Origin: Molanna angustata
Taxonomy: Eukaryota > Arthropoda > Insecta > Trichoptera > Molannidae
Assembly (NCBI GenBank): GCA_963576475.1
Contig: OY754982.1
Location: 8,658,261-8,722,260, forward strand
Length of the DNA stretch: 64,000 nucleotides
Reading direction: 5' to 3'
The notes under the pieces were generated by a model that saw only the letters and a program-made list of their open reading frames with translations, ran no database searches and had not been told where the DNA came from. The position numbers and the translations under genes are program-made. Numbering within the stretch: position 1 is the first letter of the stretch; each line of letters begins with the position of its first letter. Shown in pieces: positions 1 through 11,762 of this stretch.

Positions 1-1327
1 TTTTTAATTGTAGTTGTATACCTACGCAATTAATGTAATTTATAATAATTAATTTAATTCTCATAATTTCTCAATAGATGGCGTTACAAAAAAGGTTTCT
101 TCGTTACTTCATAGATGGCAATAGTATAATTCCTTATTTTCAAGTTCAAATATATAGAACTTTCCAAAATTACATTGATAAGGGAACTCAATAAGAAGCC
201 ATAATTGGTGAACTTTGCGCAAGCGCATAAAGTGATCACGTACCTGAACCAGCCGATGACGGGTCGTAAGCCCTGTAGGTGCCTTGAGTTCCTGGTTCTT
301 CTGTAATATCCCAACTTCGTCTCTATTGAGATGTTAAAAAAGTTTTGTCAGTAAAAATATCAAATAGAAGTCATTTACCACAGATACAGAAGAAGTTAAC
401 AGATAGGTATATAGGTACCTACTATAACTCTCAGAGCGTTTTTCATCCGACGACTATAAAGAGTGTTTGGAACGTACGCTCGACTTCGAGTTCACACTTA
501 CCTACACGTGTGTTACTAGTGTGAACAGCTCCATTTAAAATGTAGGTATTACCACTAAATCACACGACATTTTATCGTGCCCGACACACGACAAGTTGGA
601 ACGGGTCGGAGTCAGCCCTCCTGGTACGTAATCGCCATGACACTCTGTCCTGGATCGTCATGGTATCGTTGCGGTCTCCGTGAAGTTCCTTTTCCCGCTG
701 AATAGCCGGTATGGTATGTCAAGCCTCTTTCCCTCGACAAGTTTCTCATCCTGACTTGAATTTATCAATGTAACTATAATATATAAATATACCTACTTAC
801 TTAAGTACCTAAAAAAATATGTTTTCTTCCATTGTCTTTATAATTTACTTATTTGGTACCTACTTATATCTAGGTACAGTATGGGTAGGTACCTACCGAC
901 ATTAAAACGTAAAAGTAAATCCGAGGATATTATATAAATATCCATATAAAGACTCAGCCTTTCACCGCATAAAACAAAGCGTGTAATTCCTCTCCACTTT
1001 AGTGTGAAGCTGTGCCTAAAGCATTCCCCGTGTTTCTGTCAGAGAGGCAGTCGAGATCTTCGCGGTATTCTGTCTCCAATTTACATTGAAGATAAATTCT
1101 GAAATGCCAAGAGACGAGGATCTAAGGAATCCCGCACAGTCTCCTGTCTCCTGCCTCCTGTCTCCTGTCTCCGTGTGTCGTCGACCCAAGGTTGAGATTT
1201 GTAGGTAGGTATAGTAGGTACAAATGTGTAGGTAGGGATATCTGTCTGGTCGGTGTGGTTTGACATAGGACAAATTATTTGTTACGAAATCTACTTTATT
1301 TATAACTATGTAGATCGCAATAAGCGG

Positions 1328-1420
1328 TCGCACACTGGGCCACTAAGTGATTCAGTCAAGCCACTAGACTAAAATGTACCTATTAAAAATTACGTCCACA
1401 ACTAGTGGCCCAGTGTACGA
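1328..1420. repeat. Short imperfect inverted repeat (MITE-like)
   Basis: The left end reads TCGCACACTGGGCCACTAAGT and the right end is its near reverse complement, with one substitution and one indel over about 20 bases. The ends bound a 93-bp unit. It could be a very short MITE or solo foldback; no clear target duplication was found. Confidence 0.5.
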
Positions 1421-1606
1421 CAGCTCAATTTATCTGAACTATCCGTATTTATGAAGGTTTTACTCAAAGGGTAGCCCATAAAACTAAATAGGTAGGTACA
1501 CCTTTTCATACAAACTATAAAGATAGGTATTAAAAGTAACTGTGACATCATACAAAATCTAAGCTTTAAAAGAATGATTGCCACTATATACCATTTTATG
1601 TTTTGT

Positions 1607-1689
1607 GAATTAACCCGCGCTTCTTTTTTCAATATAACCCCGCCTCTGATTTCGAATTAACTCCGCCCGTGATTTCAAATTAATCCCGC
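1607..1689 (-). repeat. Four-unit array of the GCGGGTTAATTYGAA motif
   Basis: On the minus strand the core GCGGGTTAATTYGAA recurs in four variants, with units near 1607, 1631, 1654 and 1676 (22-24 bp steps). The same core recurs on the plus strand at 48249-48423 and in fragments near 43850-44050. It is degenerate between units apart from the core. Confidence 0.55.
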
Positions 1690-2814
1690 AGCGCTGTATA
1701 TAAAATAGGTAGGTATTATCTTGTTCGTGACACCGCCTGTATTATATATATATTTATATACTTACCTATCTATAGGAAGGCGGCACAGTACGATGTGAGT
1801 TCATTGTATCTTTTTTTTATTAGATAGATTTTTTTAATTCGTCGAAAATAAATATACTTAGGTACATATTAAAAAGAATGACCGTGAACTTACAGTGTTT
1901 CATTAATTGATAATGACAATATTTTATGAATGTTTGCTCCGGTCGTGATATAAAAATAATTATATCTATTTGCGTAATTTGGTTATCAGTGAATGACATA
2001 TTAACTTCTGTTTTTATGATTTGATACCTATTATTATATTTTGTACCAACGCTATTTGCAATGAAATTTACTAACGTTGAGCCTGATAAATTTTGTATTT
2101 TGATTGGGTAAGTAAACTGAAAAATATTTTTTGTCGATTGGGAATAATAATTCACCCATCCATAGGTATACTTAACATATCAAAGGATTAGGGTCTGAGG
2201 ATGTCGCTATACTACCTATCAACCCTAATTATTATTCCTGATTATAAACGTTTAAAAAATCTTTATCGATACCTACTACATGTAGATAGGTACCTATATC
2301 GATTAATTATTACCGATTTTTGTATTTTTATTATTATTTTTTTCGTAAAATCTAAAATTTCTAATTTACGCCTAAAAGATTTTGGAATAATGCCAGTGGC
2401 TGACATAATGAACGGTATTATGTAGGTAGGTATTATTATTTTACGAGAATGCCAAAGTCTTTTAATCTCGTTTCCAAAAGCGGTGTATTTTTAAATTTTT
2501 TATCAAATGATTTTTATCTAGGTACTACTAGAATTTGGAATATTCACGTCGCAAATATATTAGTTATATTTTTTAAATTTTATTGTGTAGGTACCTATCT
2601 ATTATTATATCGGGTCTGTTATGTTAAATTGATTGGTCAGTTAATATTGTTTTATCTATTTAGGTAATTATTAAATTATAAAAAATAAATAAAAATACCG
2701 GCTATATTAATAGTAACAAAGTTTTATGTTAATATTTACCAAATCATAGTAAAAGTACCTACCTACCTACTCACCCACTTTACTTCTTTTAGTAGGTACC
2801 TATCTAAAGTTAAA

Positions 2815-3075
2815 AAAATAACGTTATTATGTAAAGTTAAAGTTATATAGGTAGGTATAAATTATCCAAATTATTATGTTATAGTGACTCAATTATGCCT
2901 AGTGATTTCTAATCATTTGATTACTTTAACCAAATGTTTTGTGAACACAGCCAAACCGTATAGTTATACCTAATAGCTAAACTTCAGTTATCACATACCT
3001 ACCTACTGATAACAAAATATTTAGTCAAAATATCGGTAGCCAAACAGTTGAGTTATGTATCTTATTTTTTCAGTG
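2815..3075 (-). mobile_element. CACTGAAAA-end MITE, copy 1
   Basis: The right end is TTTTTTCAGTG, the reverse complement of the CACTGAAAAAA end of the copies at 22805, 25913, 29928, 42020 and 43387. The interior shares the segment around CCAAATGTTTTGTG and the TAGCCAAAC stretch with those copies in reverse orientation. The left boundary is approximate. Confidence 0.55.
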
Positions 3076-4973
3076 CAACTGAGCAAGAAAACACAAATTT
3101 GCAAGTTATTTGCCAATCACAATACTGTTTTCAAAGTTGTCAATGTTTCTTCGTTGGAAGCAACTTTTAAAACAGACGAAAATTACTTACATTAAACATT
3201 TTTTTTATGCCGTATGAAAACAATGAATAAAATTAACTTTGCAGCGTGTGAATTAATATTCACAAACGGTTTCTGTACACAGACTGACTGCAATTGAATA
3301 TTTCCAGACCAGCAAAGTCATTGAAGTCCGAACACCGAATGGATTCTTCCGTGTTGGATTAAATAATGTCCAAGGTGATATCACACAACCTTGTCTTACC
3401 TACTCTATATTGATGAGACAGTATGTTGAGTTGTAAATTCATACAAAAGCTTGGCTGCCATCATCGAGATGTTTTTCATCTCATTTTGCTTTTCACTCCG
3501 TGCACAGATTACCTATCTATATAACTATCTAATATTGAAAAAAAATATCTATGGATAAATAGATAAACAACCAAACATTCTAAGGTTATTATACTGTGGT
3601 TGTTCGAGCATACATTGACCCGTCTCGAAATTGTCTAAAAAAATGCGATTTGCATAATTTAAATACCTCGAAATATGACCACTGAAATGTGTGGGTCGAG
3701 ATACCTACTTAAAAATCAGATTTGTCAGTGAATGTCTCGTGCCATCAAATCAGACAATCAATTATAAGCTTAGTGCTTTAAAGTTTTATGTCTTATTTTC
3801 TTAAGTTCATATTCTTCTATAAGAATCTACAGGAACCCGCTTTGAATCATTAGGTTCCCGACCACTATGTAAATTGTCCTCACTATGTGATGAATTCATA
3901 ACGACGGTTTTAATCTTGGTATCAATATTTATTTTATGCCTCATACAGTAAGTAGGTACTTCAATTAGGTATGTGGTTTTCAAAATTCAAATCTTGAACG
4001 TTGAAGAGTATTTCTGTCTTCTTTCTTTCCGATCCACAGCCGTGTTGGTAATAAGAACGACGTTTAGAGAGGCACCAGTCAAAAACTATTTTAAACATTC
4101 ACTAAATGGACCTTAAATAGAATCTTAGGTACAGCTGACCTAACTTTTTTTTACTTCGCTTTTGGGTGTCCCGTAACAGCCGGGTAATCGAAAATACAGC
4201 AGGCAATAAATAGCATCTTACAAAGGTCAGTAATAAGGTAAATGTGGTACCCATTCTAAATGTGGTGTCTTTTTAGGTGAGACGAGACTGGGGTATGGGT
4301 ATATACCTATGTATCGTACTTCCTCTTATAAGGTAATGCCCAGTCCACGTAGGTACGTCACCAGCATCACTTATAGAAAACATTTTTAACACTCTGCTTT
4401 GTTATGTCTCATGTGTCAAATAACTGATTTATTTATTTCAATAGGAATATGTGCTTATTTGTTCCACCGTTGGTACCAATCAATCGATTAATCAATTGGC
4501 TTCCCATGGATATTAAATAGCTAATAATATATCGGCGATTTGTTACGGTCTGAGAAAACACTCGGAGTTTCAGGATATGTTGAGGTTCTAGTAGTTTTTA
4601 GATGAAATAATGAAAAATAAAACCGCTTTGTACTCTCCGTGACAGAGGTAATTACACCTGGAAACGCTCCCAAATTACCTCACAGTTCGATGACATTCAA
4701 CGTTGTTACTTGCCGCGTCAGGGCTGCCACTATAATTATAATGGAAGAGTATAATGTAATATATAATCAAGTATAATATTGAAATAGTATTAAATTGACC
4801 ATCAAATTTGATATGCTCGACTTCGATGACTTATGTTCTTAAGTACCTATTACTTACAAATCTCCGAGGTACAACCTAGCGTGAATTTTGGTTTAAACGT
4901 CTATTTTGGTACTACCTAAGACACTGAGAGATACCTACACATAGTTTTGATAAGCAAATTTCCACCACCTGGG
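3076..4973. other. AT-rich DNA, nothing identified
   Basis: No coding similarity, RNA gene or repeat could be supported in this stretch beyond scattered TAGGTAC motifs. Confidence 0.5.
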
Positions 4974-5051
4974 GGGCAAGTCTGGTCAACCGTCACTATC
5001 AAAACCATCCATTGGATGGTTTTTATTACGACGGTCGACCAGACTTACCCT
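4974..5051. repeat. Near-perfect hairpin (foldback) of about 78 bp
   Basis: Arms of about 37 bp pair around a centre at about 5012. The outer arms read GGCAAGTCTGGTC and GACCAGACTTACC, and the inner arms AAAACCATCCA and TGGATGGTTTT. No coding content. A small foldback element or MITE remnant is the likeliest explanation. Confidence 0.6.
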
Positions 5052-5537
5052 TCTGAATGACTTCCTAAAGAAAGAAGTGTTATAGGTACCCTTATTTTGA
5101 TCAAATTGTATTAAGTACAACTGCAACGTGCAGCCTTACCCTTGAAACTCGTATCCGTTCCCAATTTTAAAATACTGTTTAGAACTTACAACTTAGGTAC
5201 TCATCTGTCGCCTGCGTACATACAAAATATCGACTGTTACTAATAAAAAAATCCTAACTTCCGAATTATTCTCCGTTACAAAGGTAGGTTCTTAGCGAAT
5301 CAGATCGTATTGGGATCTTATTTGCAGTGGAGAGGAAGGCCGAATTTGATCAGAATTTGTTGGAAACAATTAATCGAATCCACCGGGTTTTGCTCTAGGT
5401 ATATGGATCAGAAATTCAATTTTTGGAAAAAATATTAAATTTAAATTATAACAACACATTTTTAATACCACTTCAAATTCTATCTGTATATAACTAGACA
5501 TCGCCTCTTACACCTGCCTCTATATCCTTGAGGTCTA

Positions 5538-5797
5538 ATGACAATACTGGACTGGAGAATGTTTCAATGCAATGGACGAATTGATAAGGAGATCGAAAGA
5601 AGAGTTATGTCAGGAAACAAAGTAAATGGAGCACTAAGACCTGTTATGAATGATCGCAACATATCAAAGGAAGCTAAAGTTGCCATTCATAATGCTATCT
5701 TAGTGCCAACCTTGACGTACGCAAGTGAAACCTGGACATGGCAGAAGTCGCACGAAATCAGAATAAATGCAGTTAAAATGAGATCGCTAAGAAGAAT
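5538..5797 (+). pseudogene. LINE reverse transcriptase C-terminal fragment, part 1
   Basis: An 88-residue frame matches the region just after the RT domain of RTE-like LINE polyproteins: a run with GNKVNGALRPVMNDRNIS, then the stretch VPTLTYASETWTWQ and MRSLRRI. No catalytic motif is present. At 5797 the coding match stops because another LINE was inserted here; it resumes in the same frame at 7927 after a duplicated AAGAAT. It is therefore a dead fragment, older than the insertion. Related fragments lie at 27885-28025 (minus) and 41508-42017 (plus). Confidence 0.75.
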
Positions 5798-6213
5798 ATC
5801 ATAATATAAGTCATAGTGAACGCACAATATCATAATATAAGTCATAGTGAACGTACACGCTTTTGTACTTCCTCCTAAAATACTAAATAAATCAATTTTA
5901 TAAACGTTTTAAAGATAGAGTCAGTGTCAGTTCATGTAACTAATAGTTTTGTGATATATTTTAATATTTTTTCTTACGCTGAATAACGTAAGCCGTGGTT
6001 GTATTTTTTGATTTACTTTAAACATATTAAATCTTCGCCATCAAATATTGTGAATTTGTGTCAATAATACGGATCGACGCTCGGTCCAATCACTCTAACT
6101 AAGCTGAGCGTGTTGTGTCTCACACTGCGCCGCACCGCACCGATCACATCCCACTGCACTGCACGGTTTCTGATTCTCGCTCTCCGTAGCGCAGCGGTGC
6201 CAAACCTTTTGAG

Positions 6214-7200
6214 ATGGAGTGCCCTAAATGTAACCAAATTATAACTGATGGAGTAAAGTGCTTCGCCTGTAACAATCATTTTCATTATAACTGTGGAGGA
6301 ACAAGTGAAACTAATTTCAGAAAACTCTCCTTAAATAAGCGCGCTAACTGGCGATGTCAAACATGCAAGATGCCATCTACTGCATCGTTATCAACTAGTG
6401 AGAGCTCATTAATACTAAGTGAAATAAAGCGAATGAGCACTGAGTTGTCCGAACTCAAACAAATAAAAATAAATATGACCGTTCTCACAAATGAAGTACA
6501 CGAACTCAAAAGCTCAATTGATTTCAACAACTCCAAACTAGACATGTTCACTACGAAATTCAATGAGATCGATCAGAAACTCTTGAAAGTCGACTCCCTG
6601 GAAGCAGAAATTTGTGAACTGAAAATCAAGGTTACGCAATTAAATGACACAAATAACACCCGGGACCAATATGTTCGTACGCTACAGTCAACAGTAAATT
6701 CTCTCCTAGCTGAAGCGGAACAACGCGAGCAATGGGCTCGCCTCCAAAACTTAGAAATCCGAGGAATCCCTCAGATCAAGGACGAAGACACGAACCATAT
6801 CATCCTAAAAATAGCAAATACTATAGGATTTAATTTGGATCTAAATAATGTTGAGTTCTCCAACAGAGTAACGGCAAAAGACCAACAGAAAAATACAACA
6901 AAACCAATTATCGTAAAATTTACCAGCCGAATTATTAAGGACGCCTTCCTATCAGCAGTTAAGAAAAGAAAAGGGCTTACTACCAAGGACTGTGGCTTTC
7001 CCGGCGCGGATCACAACATCTATATAAACGACCACTTAACACGCAATGGGAAACATCTCTTCTTCCTGGTCCGTAAATTGAAAAAAGAACGGGGTTTTCA
7101 GTATGCCTGGCTCCGGAACTGCCGTATATTCGTCCGGAAAAACACGACTTCACCACCCATACTCATAGCAAACGAAGAAGACGTGAAAAAGATGATGTAA
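6214..7200 (+). CDS. LINE ORF1: PHD-like finger, coiled coil, FP-like domain
   Basis: This 328-residue protein begins at an ATG that places the zinc finger at the very N-terminus. Cys3, Cys6, Cys16, Cys19, His24, Cys27, Cys48 and Cys51 form a C4HC3 PHD-like set. Residues about 65-180 are rich in Leu/Lys/Glu heptads (coiled coil). The C-terminal third, with YINDHLTRNGKHLF and a YAWLRNCRIFVRK-type segment, resembles the FP-type domain found in many insect LINE ORF1 proteins. In this family ORF1 binds element RNA and forms the RNP used in retrotransposition. The frame is intact although its own ORF2 is deleted. The start is supported by homology to the second ORF1 at 51947. Family assignment is confident, current activity unknown. 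Confidence 0.8.
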   Translation: MECPKCNQIITDGVKCFACNNHFHYNCGGTSETNFRKLSLNKRANWRCQTCKMPSTASLSTSESSLILSEIKRMSTELSELKQIKINMTVLTNEVHELKSSIDFNNSKLDMFTTKFNEIDQKLLKVDSLEAEICELKIKVTQLNDTNNTRDQYVRTLQSTVNSLLAEAEQREQWARLQNLEIRGIPQIKDEDTNHIILKIANTIGFNLDLNNVEFSNRVTAKDQQKNTTKPIIVKFTSRIIKDAFLSAVKKRKGLTTKDCGFPGADHNIYINDHLTRNGKHLFFLVRKLKKERGFQYAWLRNCRIFVRKNTTSPPILIANEEDVKKMM

Positions 7201-7926
7201 ACTCTAGAACCTTCTCCAACATTTGTTCTTTACCTACGTCACTTTACATGTTCTCTGTGAATTACTGCTTAACTATTGTGCACTATATTCCAATTTTCAA
7301 ATTTTTCACATTACTCTCAGCTTATCCTTTCCCAATACCAACACCCATTATTACATTCCTTCCAACTTATCCCATCTCAAAAACTTTGAGAAGCGCTGAT
7401 CGATTGCTGCTCACATCTAACTCAGTACATGCAACTATGACTGGCCAAATTTTAGTAATGAGACGCTACATTACAAATTTAGCACCTTCTCACTCACACT
7501 CATGGGACACAGGCGGTTCCCATCCGAGCAACCCGATTCCAACATTCATTAAACCTTTCACACTGTAACACGAACGCCAAATTCATATACCGTGCATCAC
7601 ACTTCTTCAATACGCACCTAAACGAATTAGATATATTCAACTCATCAATAAATGTTATCAAATCAAAACTTATCAATCATTAAATATTCATATATATTCA
7701 TCCCAACACATATCCCTCTTCATCTGCACTCTATCTTTTCTCTCTATTCCCAACTCTCTCCTACATATTCTCTATAATTTTTGTATGAACTTATATAGGT
7801 ACTTATTGTTTTTTACTTATGTGGAAACACATTATTGGCATAATTGTAATAACTTTACTGTCCATACCATAAACATTGTAACGCTGTTTGTTTCCCAAAT
7901 ATAAATAAAATAAAATAAAATAAAAT
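7201..7926 (+). other. Deleted LINE: ORF2 remnant, 3' UTR and TAAAA tail
   Basis: A 106-codon frame at 7248-7568 starts 47 bases after ORF1 and is hydrophobic at first; I do not recognise it. In another frame about 7570-7684 encodes the end of a LINE ORF2, closed by TAA. The remainder is non-coding up to the (TAAAA)n tail. The deletion junction between ORF1 and the ORF2 end cannot be placed exactly. Confidence 0.55.
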
Positions 7927-8240
7927 AAGAATCTGTAATAGGACGATGTATGACAGGGTCAGAAATGAGGACATAAGGAAAGAATGTAAGATAGGTACAG
8001 AAAGATGTCACAGTATTTAGAATGAAAGTGAACACATTGAGATGGATTGGCCACATGGGGAGAATGAATGAGGAACGCCTGACGAAGAAAATATACATTG
8101 CGGCCTGGAATGAGAGGTCAGGGCCTCCCAAGGAAGGGATGGCACGTCCATGTGAACGGTATTTTGAAAGAAGGAAATGTCAGAAGCATGAATAACCGAT
8201 AAGATGATGTATGAATATTGAAGAGGCGATGAATGTGTGT
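7927..8240 (+). pseudogene. LINE reverse transcriptase C-terminal fragment, part 2
   Basis: Directly after the duplicated AAGAAT the frame reads through DRVRNEDIRKECKIG. After one frameshift it continues with LRWIGHMGRMNEERLTKKIY and a Gly/Pro-rich stretch. This is the C-terminal tail of an RTE-like LINE protein and continues the fragment that ends at 5797. Stops and a frameshift show decay. Confidence 0.7.
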
Positions 8241-8700
8241 CAAGATAGAAATATATAAGTGGCGTTCTGTTCTATCTGAAAGAAATATTTGGAAGTGGTA
8301 CGTGTATATTTGATTTGTCAGCCCTATTTCGGTCATTTTATCTTGAACCGAGATTCTCAGTCATAGGTAGGAATTATACAGGTATGTATTGTATCTCTGT
8401 AGCCATTATAAAGCGGGCGGAAAGACGCCAAAAATCGTCCAGATTTATGTTTTTAGACACGAAGATGGGAACGAATTAGACAAAGACTTATATTACATAT
8501 ACTTACTGTCTACTTATTAACGAATAGAAAAAAAAAACAAAATAATTGTGGCCTCGTATTCAAAGCTCACAGAAATATTTGTATGTATAAGGTGTCCCTA
8601 GACACATATACAATATTAAATTTGAAGTGAGAATTCGGATGCTTCAAGAATAAAAATGGTTTATGAATTATAAACCCAATTAAATTGCATACCTTTTTTA
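8241..8700. other. AT-rich DNA, nothing identified
   Basis: No gene or repeat could be supported here. Confidence 0.4.
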
Positions 8701-9232
8701 ATATATTAAAATAAAAAACTGATTTATAATAATTTTCTTCAACTTGATTTAATAGATTTAATCTCTCTAGAGTTTAGACGAACATCTTGAGAGTAGTGAA
8801 GGAATTTTTGTATTACCTACGTGGAGTATTTATATAAATTAGTATAGCGATTGACAATCAATGGTAATAAATAAGAAATTATATAACGAAAAACAAAAAT
8901 ACTTTAATATCTGACTCTAAATTATATGGGGCAAAAAAAAATAAAGAACCTATATAAGAATAAAATCAGGGTCATACTTCATGACCACATACAAAATTTT
9001 TTGCGTTACATAATAAATTTAAAGTCAGATATTAAAGTATATTTGTTTTTCGTTATATAATTTCTTGTTCACTTACAATTGGTTGTCAATCGCTGTACTA
9101 ATTTATATAAAATACTCCATGTAATACAAAAATTTCCTCACTACTCTGAAGATGCTCGTCTAGAGCGAAACTAGTTAGTCTATTAAATCAAGTGGAAGAA
9201 TATTATGAATCAGTATTTTATTTTAGTATATT
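8701..9232. repeat. Large imperfect inverted repeat (foldback)
   Basis: The left arm (about 8701-8925) and right arm (about 9010-9232) are reverse complements with scattered differences, separated by about 85 bp. The right arm contains CTGAAGATG, a short GCTC/GAGC stem, then CGAAAC (about 9146-9172). The left arm carries a degraded version. This motif layout is common in ends of Penelope-like and related elements, so a decayed PLE or a foldback element are both possible. Confidence 0.65.
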
Positions 9233-9354
9233 ATTATTGAATTCCAACAAATAGGTACCTATTGTCGATATTGTCGAGTGATGTCGAAGTTAACAAAATC
9301 AATTCAGCATAGGTACCTTTTTATTTTAAAACAATAAACATTTTGAACTATCTC

Positions 9355-9415
9355 GCCCGCCGCACACTGTAATATATTCACAATCTAGCGGAACTTTATT
9401 CAATGTATACTACTT
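9355..9415 (+). repeat. Short repeat copy, inverted partner at 21465-21518
   Basis: The segment around CGCACACTGTAATATATTCA and CAATCTAGCGGAACTTTATTCA recurs as a reverse complement at 21465-21518, on the far side of the LTR element and the (TA)n tracts. The repeat family is not recognised. Confidence 0.5.
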
Positions 9416-9604
9416 TAATTTGTATCTCGGGATATACTGAATAGTTTTTTTTGAAACTTTCCCTTGATGTTCATAAATATATTATTTATGTGTGTACATA
9501 ACTAAAATCTATCCAAATTAACAGAGTTTCATGTAAAAAATAAATGAAAATGACGATTCATTCTAGCTATATTTGCATAACTTGGGCGTATTTTTTTTTT
9601 AAAT

Positions 9605-10339
<735 letters not shown>

Positions 10340-10365
10340 ATTTCACCCGTGAAAACATCAAATAT

Positions 10366-11762
<1,397 letters not shown>

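Larger units (their letters stand above)
1..2814. other. AT-rich intergenic DNA, no gene seen
   Basis: No open frame here resembles a protein I recognise; the frames are short and rich in Tyr, Ile and Leu, as expected from AT-rich DNA. TAGGTACCTA-type motifs are scattered throughout. A small CCTGTCTC minisatellite lies near 1142-1171. Two small structured repeats inside this stretch are listed separately. Confidence 0.6.
5798..7926 (+). mobile_element. Internally deleted LINE keeping ORF1 (HAL-like)
   Basis: The insertion is bounded by AAGAAT at 5792-5797 and 7927-7932, and ends in (TAAAA)n at about 7908-7926, a CR1/Jockey-type tail. It holds a leader, an intact ORF1 (6214-7200) and, near 7570-7684, the last roughly 38 codons of an ORF2 (with ASHFFNTHLNELDIFNSS) followed by a 3' UTR. 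The endonuclease and RT are missing, so ORF1 and the 3' end are retained while ORF2 is deleted. A 31-bp sequence is tandemly doubled at the 5' end (about 5795-5856). Confidence 0.7.

Noticed and set aside
1016..1333. 105-codon minus frame
   Set aside because: It is driven by a CCTGTCTC minisatellite; there are no domain features.
9146..9172. Canonical hammerhead ribozyme
   Set aside because: CTGAAGA is present, but an extra base lies before the stem and I could not identify a cleavage triplet with pairing stems I and III.
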